64,000 bases of DNA from Allium sativum (lineage: Eukaryota; Streptophyta; Magnoliopsida; Asparagales; Amaryllidaceae): assembly GCA_030737875.1 (NCBI GenBank), contig CM060910.1:616231303-616295302 (forward strand). Direction: 5' to 3'. Of this stretch, positions 8,789-19,800 are shown piece after piece. Each line of letters starts with the position of its first letter. Within the stretch, counting starts at the first letter, position 1. Below the pieces are notes generated by a model. The model had not been told where the DNA came from. It saw only the letters and a program-made list of their open reading frames with translations, and did no database searches. Both the position numbers and the translations under genes were made by a program.

Positions 8789-9345
8789 GTGGCCACTGGC
8801 AATGCAACTGGCTTTGCATTATCTACTAGGTATATACGAAAGCCTATCTCGCGCCTCGGGGGTAGACCCCGAACTTCATTGAAGACGTCACCATATTCAC
8901 GGACCACACGAACATATTCCAAATCATCGTTGGACACATTAAGAGATTCTAGGTAGCTAAGCATCACCGGACCTCTAGGGTCACAAGAAATATCAAGGGT
9001 CTTTCCACAATGAGTCAACAATTTAACTACCCTTCTTTCACAGTCTAGGATGGCACCGTATATGGCTAGCCAATCCATCCCTAGAATCAAGCCATAGCCC
9101 ATGAAGCCAAGAACGAAGGCGTTGCATTCAAACCCAATGCCCAAGATAGACACTCTCAAATCCCGACAAATCATTGGAAGATGAGCCGAACCACCAATAG
9201 GATTTGAGACTACTATGGGATCCGTAACTAGACTAGTATCTACGTGTAGTGTTTCAACTAACGAAGCAGATACAAACGAGTGTGAAGTGCCAGAATTCAA
9301 ACAAGGTTTGAATAGGATGATTAAAAAGAAAAACCAAACTTCCAA
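8749..9345 (-). pseudogene. Element B protease and linker to RT
   Basis: A 198-residue frame with the retropepsin signature changed to LNSGTSHSFVS, where active families have D-S-G-A-T/S-H-S-F. The catalytic Asp is Asn here, so the protease should be dead. Downstream features fit the family: LILGMDWL at about residue 92, the DCERRVV strand, then VREYGDVF and LPPRREIGFRI leading into RT. It overlaps the RT frame by 40 bp in another frame, showing a frameshift. A retropepsin would cut the gag-pol polyprotein inside the virus-like particle. Confidence 0.85.
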
Positions 9346-10040
9346 CCAAGATATTTCTACCTCTATCAGGTATGCTAGCCTTGAGGGAACGCGTCTGCCC
9401 TCCAGAAGATCCTGTACTTTGTCCTTACCTTTGCCTTTTGCTTCTTTGGACGATCCTAATAAGATGCCCTATTTCTTTGTAACGATAACAACTAGTCTTC
9501 TTCTTCTTTCTAACGTTTTTATTTAAGTAGTCAGGTATTTCACAAGTGTGGCCCTTCCTTTTCTCTTGGCCCCTTGTTAACCTTACTGCCTTTCTTTGAA
9601 TCTACTTTCTTATCGTGTGTCCTATCCATGTCTCTCCTGCACATTCTCCATTCGTGACCTCCTACCAAAATGAGGCTTCGTCCTTCATTAACCAAGAAGC
9701 TAATTGAACCTTCCACCCATCATCTATCTTAAAGGTACCAACAAGTCCTCCGCTTCCTTCTAGCTTTGACAAACGTCTCAGTCCCATGAAGCGGTTTTCC
9801 GCCCATTATGCGGAAGTTCTAACATATCTTAGAAAAAGCGTCTATACGTGGAGGAAGAAATTCAAAAAGGAAAGAGGAAGAGATTCAAAACAGAGAATTG
9901 AAAGAAAGATATATGGCTCTTGGGGGTTATGTATTTAAAACAAACTTTCCTCTTGAAAATACTCTCCTTAAAACATATTTTAGAAAGTATTTCTTTATAA
10001 AATGCTTTTGAAAAACAGTTTTTCAAAATCTCTTATTTGT
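9346..10040 (-). pseudogene. Element B gag remnant
   Basis: Only scraps are readable. A minus-strand frame near 9440-9530 reads CYRYKEIGHLI, a zinc knuckle that lost its second and last cysteines, preceded by a Lys-rich stretch as in chromovirus gag. The capsid-like domain is largely gone; 695 bp is too short for a full gag plus leader. Between it and the PBS is AT-rich leader with no coding sign. Confidence 0.6.
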
Positions 10041-10054
10041 TCTGTTAACCTTCA

Positions 10055-10066
10055 GCTCTGATACCA
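10055..10066 (-). other. Primer-binding site of element B (tRNA-iMet)
   Basis: The minus strand reads TGGTATCAGAGC, the exact complement of the plant initiator tRNA-Met 3' end, 2 bp from the LTR edge at 10069. Confidence 0.93.
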
Positions 10067-10829
10067 CGTGTAACACCCCATGTCCATTAATGTCACTCTC
10101 AAAGGGAATGCATTAACTTTCATGGAGTATTATTGGTGTATAGAACAGAATATAACAAGACAGATACATATATTGGTACTTGAAAAATTTGAAACAACTT
10201 TTATTGCAGTGGAGGAATAGTTTGATTACAACATCATAAACCAATAGTAAAACCAAGTACACTTAGTATCCATCTTGACAAATTGTTTTCTGAGTACATA
10301 AAGTAAAAAAGCATAACCCCAACATAAGTAGTCATAAAAGAGATGAGATGAACTTTACTTTTAGAAATCCAAGCACTTCCAAAAGAGAGAGAAAGATCCA
10401 AATCAAGCTCCACTAGCACTAGTCCCACCCTGAGAACCTGAGGAGGAAAAGGAAGAAAAGAGGCGAAAACAAAGGGGGTCAGACATAAAGTCTGGCGAGT
10501 CCAATAACTTTAACAATATAATTATTAAAGTATTTAGGATAAGGCATAAACTGGTAAAACAAGGAATGACTGTGAAACAAGTGGGCAAGATAAAGCAAAC
10601 AAGAGGAATAATCTGGCGTTAATCTCTCTCCTAATCACTATAGGATAATTACTATACTGCACCAATACTAGTCACCCTAAAAGTTGATCCTGCCTACTGA
10701 ACAAAATAATAATAATAATGGTAGTTTCATGTACCCCTAGCTATCCTCATAGGTCCCGCCTGCTCCTATCTCCACTAGTTGTACCCACTGCCCTCCATAT
10801 TCTAATTACAACATTTATTCATAATATGG

Positions 10830-11215
10830 TAGTTGGACTCCTAGTTGTCATCATAGGTGCCGTCTGCTCCTATCTCCGCTAGTCGTACCCACTACCTTCC
10901 CCATTCGATCGGTTCCCTAACTCGTAGATAACCGTGCTGATCCCACAGTGAGGTGTATCACTCCCCAAAGTGGCAACCCGATACCACTAAAGATGCATGA
11001 CTTATACCTACACGATGCAACAATGTCTTACCTTCCAGCCCGGGCCCATGCACGCACATGACCCCATTGGACTTGCGTTGCCACCGCTAACCCGTTTTGA
11101 CCTCTTATAATCAAACCCAGTAAGCGTGTCCCGTCCTCGATCTAGATCGAGCTCACTTAGATACTAAATTGGTTACTGGTTGAAAAGGGCCCCCACACTT
11201 GACACAAGCTTTCCA
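10830..11215 (-). other. Large conserved folded module, copy in B
   Basis: Reverse-oriented homologue of 6246-6615. Stems: CCAGTAA (11117) with TTACTGG (11173), and a 16-nt perfect palindrome CTCGATCTAGATCGAG at 11136-11151, at the place where S has CTCGAC-ccaa-GTCGAG. A second partial copy of its left end lies at about 10735-10800 (tagctatcctcataggtccc and tcctatctccactagt recur). Confidence 0.65.
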
Positions 11216-11364
11216 CCTATGCTTGGTCCCCGCTAGGATTTCCCGCTTAACCACCTCTTATTCATGTCTTCTTACATGTTTCAACTTGGTTAAGTGTTTA
11301 TAATTATACCCCACATGTCACCCATGTTACCCACTTATCAAATCAACATGTGTTATTGGTTAAC

Positions 11365-11640
11365 CTTATCTTAACCCTATCCGCTTATCAGATCAATATA
11401 TATACATTTGGTTAAGCTGGTCTTAACCCTATCCACTTATATATTATTGCTTAAATTGGTCTTAACCCTATCCACTTATATATTATTGGTTAAGCTGGTC
11501 TTAACCCTATCCACTTATCAGATCAATATGTATTATTGGTTAAGCTTGTCTTAACCCTATCCACTTATTAGATCAATATGTATTATTGGTTAAGTTTGTC
11601 TTAACCCTATCCACTTATCAGATTAATATATATTATATCG
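11365..11640 (-). repeat. Six tandem copies of a 39-50 bp unit in B LTR
   Basis: The core cttaaccctatccactta recurs at about 11370, 11422, 11461, 11500, 11550 and 11600, with tattattggttaag spacers. The last three units are 50 bp. It occupies the same LTR position as the GTGCCTTGGG repeats of S. Confidence 0.85.
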
Positions 11641-11844
11641 TATAACATGTTTTAATTAATTTATGATTAAGTACATCTTAGTTCACAGATACACTGGTTA
11701 AGAGAATAACTCCCTAAGTATCAACCCCGAAAACCGAAATCAACATCAAATTGGTACTCAGAGAATTACTCAACTCAATCAAACTTTTGTTTGTCATTCT
11801 TATTTGTCTTTGATCATCATTAATTAATTATTAATGCACAGATC

Positions 11845-11938
11845 TCTCACATTAAGTCGATTACTTGTGGTTGCAGGATATGCCGGGCGGTTCTGGACAA
11901 ACTTCCACCACAAGCCAGATTTAACCTCGTGTCTAAGC
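11845..11938 (-). other. Candidate structured hairpin, B copy 3 (decayed)
   Basis: P3 CTTGTGGT pairs with ACCACAAG perfectly, and the apical gccgggcggttctgg block is present. P2 is reduced to TTAA/TTAA and the outer stem is poor. Confidence 0.55.
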
Positions 11939-12255
11939 ATCTTTTAATTATGCCTACGACCTCTCACATTAGACTGCCATTTGTGGTTGCTGGATGTGCC
12001 GGGCAGGTCCGGGCAGTCTTATTGTAACAACCCGTATTTTAAACAACACGTTATAACTTAAAACAGGGCAGAATTAAATATTAAAATCTGAGTCAAGGGG
12101 AAACGGGCTGTGCCATTGCATTCGTCTCGGAAAAATACGCGAAATAGAGTCTGAAATTTCGTAAATCGGAGTCCGTATGATCAAGATATGGCCTCACAAA
12201 GTTTCACGAAAAATTCAAATTCAAAAACAGATTCAAATTTTCAGAATTCAGGGTA

Positions 12256-12492
12256 GGCGGGAAAAATCCCGCCCCAGGCAGGGTCGACACAGGGGTCGAC
12301 ACTAGTGTCGACCCCCCCAATGGGTCGACACCCATGTCGACCCAGGGGTCGGCCCTCCCTGTCGGACCAGTTTTTCTGGTGCACCTGTTTTGGCTCCTAG
12401 GTCTTGTTTTAGAGGCTTGTGACGATTTTAGATGGCTCAGATCTATCCTAGGGTTTATCCTATGGCTAAAACAAATCCTAAACACTATAAAA
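12256..12492 (+). promoter_or_regulatory. C 5' LTR promoter: E2F-like palindrome, GTCGAC array, TATA
   Basis: GGCGGGAAAAATCCCGCC (12256-12273) is an 18-bp inverted repeat; read on the minus strand its left arm gives TTTTCCCGCC, a consensus E2F site. The GTCGAC array follows, then CTATAAAAAGACC near 12484. The 3' LTR copy (17034-17051) has one arm broken by a C-to-A change (ATACCGCC). Confidence 0.68.
12283..12353 (+). repeat. GTCGAC array in C 5' LTR
   Basis: GTCGAC at 12283, 12295, 12307, 12324 and 12336, with a decayed GTCGGC at 12348. Spacing is 12, 12, 17, 12, 12. The array is present with all six sites at 17060-17131. Confidence 0.88.
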
Positions 12493-13639
12493 AGACCCTA
12501 AGACCTAGCTTAAATCATACTATTTCATTTTAGCCTCATGCAGCCGCTATTAAACCTAAAACTCTAAATTAAAAATACAAAGAACAAAATTATAGAAGAC
12601 AAAGGACGATTCTTGAAGGCTACAACTAGAAGCTACAACAACTACGACGCTTTAGACAACGGATTTGGGGCTATTTGATTTAAAGTTTTGATTTGGATTG
12701 CTTGCTTCATATTGTAAGTTCTATGTCACTTTTTAGGCAAAAACGCTAAAATAACATGGACATGCTATGAATTGAAACCGGATTTAGGAACTATTATTAA
12801 TCCATGTTTATATAGTTTAACTTTGAATCATAATTTGGGAATCTTGTTATGTTAATGTTGCAAGTTAAACTTATCATGATTTTGATGTTGTTATGAATCA
12901 CTTGGGCTTAATCGTATGGCAAGTTGGACTAATACATGTCCATGGAATCACTATGTTTATTGAAATCTTTATGTTGATTAAACCATGCCTATGATGCTAA
13001 TTAAACCATGTCTATGATGTTAATGAAACTATGTCCGTGATGTTAATATACCTATCATGTTAATTGGGAATTGCTAGGTTGGAATCATTATGTTAAAAAT
13101 ACTAAATTGGAATCCACTATGCCTATTAGAATTACCATGCCTTTAATGTTTCATGTTTGTAATAAAATTATTATTATGCCCGCAATGATTATTATGCCTA
13201 TGATGTAAAGTTGAAATCATCATGTTAGACTAAGTTGGAACCGTTACTATGCCAAGTTATTATCATGCTAGTTTTGAAACCATGTGATATGTTATAGCCT
13301 GTTTATTATGCAAGTGATGTTAGAATTGTCACATATGCCTATCACATGTTTGGTGTTATTCCCCTTTATCTCTTGAATTGTTTGTACTTGTGAACGAAGT
13401 ACGCTTATATACGTTGGGGACACGATTGGGTAGAATAGGCAAAACTTGAATTGATTATAATCATAAACCGTGAAATTTGGCATAAGTAGAACATGAAATA
13501 TGGCACGAAAACTTGACTTGAACATGCCATAACTTGACTTGAAACATGCCTTAGTTGGACATAAAATTTATATGAACATGCTATGAAAGTAGCACGAATT
13601 TGATAAGAACATGGGCATTACTTTAGAAAACAAGAAAGT

Positions 13640-13741
13640 GGCCAACTCGAGGTTGGGTTGAGTTTGTAGTGTAAATCTGCACGGAACCGCCCGGCAAATC
13701 CAGTTGCTACAAACAATAGAATCCAATGTGGGTAGTTGGTC
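13640..13741 (+). other. Candidate structured hairpin, C 5' LTR copy 1
   Basis: P1 GGCCAACT (13640) with AGTTGGTC (13734), one G-T pair. P2 TTGGGTT with AATCCAA. P3 GTTTGTAG (13662) with CTACAAAC (13707), perfect. The apical loop is AACCGC. Confidence 0.72.
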
Positions 13742-13751
13742 ATATCGCGCT

Positions 13752-13852
13752 TGAAACCCGAGGTTGGGTTGAGTTCGTAGCGTAAACCTGCCCGGAACCG
13801 CCCGGCAAATCCAGTGGCTACGAACAATAGGATCCAATGTGAGTGGTTCGGT
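13752..13852 (+). other. Candidate structured hairpin, C 5' LTR copy 2
   Basis: P2 TTGGGTT (13764) with GATCCAA (13831). P3 GTTCGTAGC (13773) with GCTACGAAC (13817), nine perfect pairs. P4 TGCC-c-GG / CCGGCA around AACCGC. P1 is weak (AACC/GGTT). Confidence 0.72.
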
Positions 13853-14118
13853 GCATTAACGAATCAATTAATGCCAATTAGGGTTAAGTCATGAACATGA
13901 AAAGACAACTTAACCAACTTGAACACGATTTGTAGGGCTAAGTCATGAACTTGAAACGACAACACTTAGCCAACTTGACATGACACGTAAGCGGGTTAAG
14001 TCACGAATTTAAATGACATACTTAACCATCTTGACATGACTAGACTGGAAAAGGATTAAGTCACGAATTACATGACTTAATTGGTTAGGCGGGTTAGGTC
14101 ATGAATTACATGACCTAA

Positions 14119-14480
14119 TCTGTAGGCGAAACCCTAGACACGACCCTTTTCAGCAGTAACCCTCTAGATGTATCAAGGTACCCTGGGGCTAGGCCGGGTG
14201 GGGCACGATTACTGGGCTGATTGTAAGAGGTGAACGACGGCAGTGGGGTATGCCAGTGTAGGTTCGGTGGACTACGGTCGTGCACGTATTCCGGGGCAGG
14301 CACTGGGTATCCGTAGATTTATCTGTGCATCTTGAATCGTGTCAGGGGTTGACACCCTAGGGCTGATACACCCGAAGGTGGACCCAGCACAGGTGACTAC
14401 ATTCGTGATTAGCCGTATGACACAGACACTTGACGAGCTAGAACTTGTAAGGAGCCGATCGACTAGATAATCGCTCCGTA
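14119..14480 (+). other. Large conserved folded module, C 5' LTR
   Basis: CAG-CAGTAA (14151) pairs with TTACTG-gg-CTG (14209), and an internal ACCC...GGGT hairpin lies between. It ends with the GATACACCC...CCAGCA motif (about 14367-14396). It aligns with D at 57700-58030 nearly base for base in the first 120 bp. Confidence 0.65.
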
Positions 14481-15019
14481 GGACCCCGTACTTGGGTCAG
14501 ACCCCGTTTCAGGGTCATTTCATGATATTGGGCCGTGGGATTTATTTCGTGATTAACTAGTGACATGGGCTTAGTATACTAGTACAGTCAATGCAACGAA
14601 TCTTGAACATGTGATGTTTTATTTGACTTGTCTTGACTTATCATGATCACCTTAGTCTATCTTGTCCACCTTGACACCATTCTCAAGTTTAGTTCCAGTC
14701 CATACATGACATGTTGTTTTAACCGTTTCTACACTGAAAGTCACTAGAACTTACTCAGTCTTTATGACTGACCCTTTTCCTTTCGCCTCTTTTTCTTTCG
14801 TTTCCCCCCAGGTTCTCAGGGAGGAAACACTAGCTCTTAGCCAGGATATCACTTGCTTTGGCTCAGCATGTACGGTTTGCTATGGCTGCTTCTTTTTACT
14901 GCACTTGGGGAATAAGCAGTTTTTCTGTTTTTAAGTCATTGCTTCTTTGGCTATTATTACAAGACAGTTGTAAGGAAGTTGTTATCTGAAATGGTTGTAA
15001 GAGACATGTTTTATTTTGG

Positions 15020-15025
15020 AATAAA
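15020..15025 (+). terminator. Poly(A) signal of element C 5' LTR
   Basis: AATAAA about 135 bp before the LTR end; repeated at 19828-19833 in the 3' LTR. It defines the approximate end of R and leaves a short U5. Confidence 0.6.
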
Positions 15026-15160
15026 ATGAAGTTCTGTTTTACTTAATTATTTATTTATGTTCTGTCTTGTGATAATTCTGTGATGTTATCTCGATAATAC
15101 CTCTCCAAAACTAGTGCATTCCCTTTGTGAGTGACCCTAGCGGAGGTGGGGTGTTACACT

Positions 15161-15172
15161 TGGTATCAGAGC
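15161..15172 (+). other. Primer-binding site of element C (tRNA-iMet)
   Basis: TGGTATCAGAGC, exact complement of initiator tRNA-Met, 2 bp after the LTR end at 15158. Confidence 0.95.
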
Positions 15173-15348
15173 AGAAGGTTACCAAGACTGGGCAAAAGTT
15201 TTGAAAACCTTTTTTTTTCAAAACCATTTACAAAGAAGCACTTTTCAAGAAAAGTTGGTTTATTTTAAAAAGGCTATTCCCCAAAAAGCCATTAGCACAA
15301 TCTTTGTTTCCTCGCTTGAATCTTTTCCTTTTTCGTTTTCAGCTTATC

Positions 15349-16295
15349 ATGCCCGACGATCTTAATCTTCCCGAGGGTGTCAATATACCCACTTGGTTCC
15401 GTCGTTTCCTCGAGGCTCGGGCTAATGTGGCAGGCCCAGCCAATCCTCCTCCTCATCCTCCTCAACCTCCGCGAGAAACCGCTTTTTCAAAGATATGCAA
15501 GGACTTTAAGGCCATGGGCGGAAAGGATTTCCTAGGAACTGAGACTTTTGTTGAGGCACGGAATTGGTTGAAGGAAACCGAAGACTTGTTTGTTATCTTT
15601 GAGGTAGAGGACAATAGGAAAGTACAGTTGGCTGCGTGGCTCATGATAGAGGAAGCTTCTTATTGGTGGGAAGTCACCAACGCTACTAGGCCCATTGAGA
15701 CTTGGGCGGACTTTAGAGGGAGATTTAGGCTTAAGTCCTTGTCATCAGCAGAGGGAGTCTCCAAATGGAACGGTTTCTGGCCCTTAAACAAGGAAATATG
15801 ACAGTTAAAGAATACGTGAACCGTTTCAATCAGCTTGCTCGCTTCGGATTGGAGTTAGTCAACACTCCTCAGAAAAAGGCGCTACGTTTTGCACGAGGCT
15901 TGAACGAGCCACTACATGGTTTGGCCATGTCTCATGTGCCCATGGGGGCGACCTTTGAAAGCTTGGTGGATATGGCCCTACTGTATGAGGAAGATAAGAA
16001 GGGCAAGAAAGAGGTCAAGCCCAACGATTCTCAGAATAAGAAGGTAGACCCCGAGAAAGGAGGCAAGAACGACAACTCACGTGATAAAAGGAAATGCAAT
16101 TTCTGTGGTATGGAAGGGCACATAGCCAAGGATTGTAGAAAGAGGAAAAGAAAGCAAGGTGAATGTTTTCATTGTGGGGAGACTGGACACATCAGCAAGG
16201 ACTGCCCTAAGAAGCAGACCGGACCTTCCAGGGGTACATCTTTAACTTCTTTTTCTAGATGCTTTGTTTTATCTATCTCCTCGATCCTATCTTGA
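15349..16295 (+). pseudogene. gag: Element C gag (capsid and two zinc knuckles), frameshifted
   Basis: Gag builds the retrotransposon particle and packages its RNA. The ATG at 15349 opens MPDDLNLPEGVNIPTWF; a Pro-rich linker and the capsid-like gag domain follow (GTETFVEARNWLKETEDLF, then WWEV and TWADFRGRF). One extra or missing base in an A run near 15768 (VSKW versus the expected KMERFLALKQG) moves the frame. The second frame continues MERFLALKQGNMTVKEY, RFARGLNEPL and a Lys-rich spacer, and ends with two CCHC knuckles, CNFCGMEGHIAKDC and CFHCGETGHISKDC. After the knuckles the frame runs into unrelated sequence and stops at 16295. The protease that normally follows is missing. This is the only sizeable coding region of element C. 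Family members with an uninterrupted gag may exist elsewhere. Confidence 0.93.
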
Positions 16296-16788
16296 GAACC
16301 ATAGGTAGAATCTTTTTGGATGTAAACATGTAATTGAAACATGTTATGATTGCGAAATGGTTGCAAGTGGTCGCAAGTGGTTGCTCGTGGATGCATGAAT
16401 ACACATTAGGCACTAGATCGGCTCAGTCACAGTTTCATACTTGCATATGCATGAGTGTTTATTTTGGAAACTTGGTTGTACTATCATTTGGTTGTTGCAT
16501 ATGATTGAATGTTTGTGCACTCATGTAGAAATTATGAATTATAATAGGAAAATTTTGCATACATATTGGATTCATTTCACTAAACATATTCTGCATTTAG
16601 AAGATCAATCAGGCCTGATCATTTGCATTAGATAAGGAACATATACACACACTTTCTGCATATGTTAATACAGCATTAGAAATCTTTTAAGGACAATGGC
16701 TGCCTGTGGATGATGCTTTGAGTAGATGGATGATGGATGGTAGGATACGTTCTTCCTAACTTGAAGATTTCGGGGACGAAATCCTTTA
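16296..16788 (+). other. Element C 3' untranslated region
   Basis: Homologous to the reversed 3' UTR of B (3276-3782), including gattgcgaaatggttgcaag-like repeats and a gatttcggggacgaaatcc motif just before the PPT. It is joined directly to the gag end, so the missing pol was removed between about 16240 and 16310. No coding sequence. Confidence 0.8.
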
Positions 16789-16800
16789 AGGAGGGGAGAA
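16789..16800 (+). other. Polypurine tract of element C
   Basis: AAGGAGGGGAGAA abuts the 3' LTR start TGTAACA at 16801. It is the expected primer for plus-strand synthesis. Confidence 0.9.
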
Positions 16801-19800
16801 TGTAACAACCCGTATTTTAAACAACACGTTATAACTTAAAACAGGGCAGAATTAAATATTAAAATCTGAGTCAAGGGGAAACGGGCTATGCCATTGCGTT
16901 CGTCTCGGAAAAATACGCGAAATAGAGTCCGAATTTTGTAAATCGGAGTCCGTATGATCAAGATATGGCCTCGCAAAGTTTCATGAAAAATTCAAATTCA
17001 AAAACAGATTCAAATTTTCAGAATTCAGGGTAGGCGGGAAAAATACCGCCCCAGGCAGGGTCGACACAGGGGTCGACACTAGTGTCGACCCCCCCCAATG
17101 GGTCGACACCCATGTCGACCCAGGGGTCGACCCCCCCTGTCGGATCAGTTTTTCTGGTGCACCTGTTTTGGCTCCTGGGTCTTGTTTTAGAGGCTTGTGA
17201 CGATTTTAGATGGCTTAGATCTATCCTAGGGTTTATCCTATGGTTAAAACAAATCCTAAACACTATAAAAAGACCCTAAGACCTAGCTTAAATCATACTA
17301 TTTCATTTTAGCCTCATGCAGCCGCCATTAAACCTAAAACTCTAAATTAAAAATACAAAGAACAAAATTATAGAAGACAAAGGACGATTCTTGAAGGCTA
17401 CAACTAGAAGCTACAACAACTACGACGCTTTAGACAACGGATTTGGGGCTATTTGATTTAAAGTTTTGATTTGGATTGCTTGCTTCATATTGTAAGTTCT
17501 ATGTCACTTTTTAGGCAAAAACGCTAAAATAACATGGACATGCTATGAATTGAAACCGGATTTAGGAACTATTATTAATCCATGTTTATATAGTTTAACT
17601 TTGAATCATAATTTGGGAATCTTGCTATGTTAATGTTGCAAGTTAAACTTATCATGATTTTGATGTTGTTATGAATCACTTGGGCTTAATCGTATGGCAA
17701 GTTGGACTAATACATGTCCATGGAATCACTATGTTTATTGAAATCTTTATGTTGATTAAACCATGCCTATGATGCTAATTAAACCATGTCTATGATGTTA
17801 ATGAAACTATGTCCGTGATGTTAATATACCTATCATGTTAATTGGGAATTGCTAGGTTGGAATCATCATGTTTATAATGCTAGATGAGAATCATTATGTT
17901 AAAAATACTAAATTGGAATCCACTATGCCTATTAGAATTACCATGCCTTTAATGTTTCATGTTTGTAATAAAATTATTATTATGCCCGCAATGATTATTA
18001 TGCCTATGATGTAAAGTTGAAATCATCATGTTAGACTAAGTTGGAACCATTACTATGCCAAGTTATTATCATGCTAGTTTTGAAACCATGTGATATGTTA
18101 TAGCCTGTTTTTTATGCAAGTGATGTTGGAATTGTCACATATGCCTATCACATGTTTGGTGTTATTCCCCTTTATCTCTTGAATTGTTTGTACTTGTGAA
18201 CGAAGTACGCTTATATACGTTGGGGACACGATTGGGTAGAATAGGAAAAACTTGAATTGATTATAATCATAAACCGTGAACTTTGGCATAAGTAGAACAT
18301 GAAATATGGCACGAAAACTTGACTTGAACATGCCATAACTTGACTTGAAACATGCCTTAGTTGGACATAAAATTTATATGAACATGCTATGAAAGTAGCA
18401 CGAATTTGATAAGAACATGGGCATGACTTTAGAAAACAAGAAAGTGGCCAACTCGAGGTTGGGTTGAGTTTGTAGTGTAAATCTGCCCGGAACCGCCCGG
18501 CAAATCCAGTTGCTACAAACAATAGAATCCAATGTGGGTAGTTGGTCATATCGCGCTTGAAACCCGAGGTTGGGTTGAGTTCGTAGCGTAAACCTGCCCG
18601 GAACCGCCCGGCAAATCCAGTGGCTACAAACAATAGGATCCAATGTGAGTGGTTCGGTGCATTAACGAATCAATTAATGCCAATTAGGGTTAAGTCATAA
18701 ACATGAAAAGACAACTTAACCAACTTGAACACGATTTGTAGGGCTAAGTCATGAACTTGAAACGACAACACTTAGCCAACTTGACATGACACGTAAGCGG
18801 GTTAAGTCACGAATTTAAATGACATACTTAACCATCTTGACATGACTAGACTGGAAAAGGATTAAGTCACGAATTACATGACTTAATCTGTTAGGCGGGT
18901 TAGGTCACGAATTACATGACCTAATCTGTAGGCGAAACCCTAGACACGACCCTTTTCAGCAGTAACCCTCTAGATGTATCAAGGTACCCTGGGGTTAGGC
19001 CGGGTGGGGCACGATTACTGGGCTGATTGTAAGAGGTGAACGACGGCAGTGGGGTATGCCAGTGTAGGTTCGGTGGACTATGGTCGTGCACGTATTCCGG
19101 GGCAGGCACTGGGTATCCGTAGATTTATCTGTGCATCTTGAATCGTGTCAGGGGTTGACACCCTAGGGCTGATACACCCGAAGGTGGACCCAGCACAAGT
19201 GACTACATTCGTGATTAGCCGTATGACACAGACACTTGACGAGCTAGAACTTGTAAGGAGCCGATCGACTAGATAATCGCTCCGTAGGACCCCGTACTTG
19301 GGTCAGACCCGTTTCAGGGTCATTTCATGATATTGGGCCGTGGGATTTATTTCGTGATTAACTAGTGACATGGGCTTAGTATACTAGTACAGTCAATGCA
19401 ACGAATCTTGAACATGTGATGTTTTATTTGACTTGTCTTGACTTATCATGATCACCTTAGTCTATCTTGTCCACCTTGACACCATTCTCAAGTTTAGTTC
19501 CAGTCCATACATGACATGTTGTTTTAACCGTTTCTACACTGAAAGTCACTAGAACTTACTCAGTCTTTACGACTGACCCTTTTCCTTTCGCCTCTTTTTC
19601 TTTCGTTTCCCCCCCAGGTTCTCAGGGAGGAAACACTAGCTCTTAGCCTGGATATCACTTGCTTTGGCTTAGCATGTACGGTTTGCTATGGCTGCTTCTT
19701 TTTACTACACTTGGGGAATAAGCAGTTTTTCTGTTTTTAAGTCATTGCTTCTTTGGCTATTATTACAAGACAGTTGTAAGGAAGTTGTTATCTGAAATAG

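Larger units (their letters stand above)
3263..10068 (-). mobile_element. Element B internal region (degenerate Tekay/Del-like chromovirus), split by solo LTR S
   Basis: Minus-strand order from right to left: PBS 10055-10066, gag remains, protease, RT, start of RNase H, a deletion, C-terminal integrase and chromodomain, 3' UTR and PPT at 3263. The solo LTR at 3783-7342 plus one 5-bp TSD is a later insertion in the 3' UTR. The 3' UTR (3276-3782) is homologous to 16310-16800 of element C, so B and C are related families. Many frameshifts and stops show it is dead. Confidence 0.85.
10069..12022 (-). repeat. 5' LTR of element B, 3' part (PBS-proximal)
   Basis: This is the 3' half of the minus-strand LTR, ending GGGGTGTTACA at 10069. 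It holds a minus-strand AATAAA (10205-10200), the putative intron acceptor (TCCTCAG|G, last intron base 10438), the folded module, a 50-bp tandem array and hairpin copies. Element C interrupts it at 12022; it resumes at 19970. Confidence 0.9.
12714..14811 (+). other. Putative intron in C 5' LTR
   Basis: Donor CATATT|GTAAGTTC at 12714, branch point CTGAC at 14767-14771, a long pyrimidine tract and CCCAG|G at 14811. Length 2098 bp. With TATA at 12484 and AATAAA at 15020, almost the whole LTR is R and the intron lies inside R. Confidence 0.62.
12023..15158 (+). repeat. 5' LTR of element C (3136 bp)
   Basis: Begins TGTAACAACCCG and ends GGTGGGGTGTTACA, followed by ct and the PBS. Contents in order: conserved box (12098-12190), palindrome (12256-12273), GTCGAC array, TATA (12484), donor (12714), two hairpins, folded module, acceptor (14811), AATAAA (15020). 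It lacks a segment of about 27 bp present in the 3' LTR near 17865-17891. Confidence 0.95.

Noticed and set aside
13568..13837. Minus-strand open frames with repeated TGFAGRFRAG-like peptide
   Set aside because: These are antisense translations of the duplicated hairpin; the repeat in the peptide comes from the RNA element, not from a protein.
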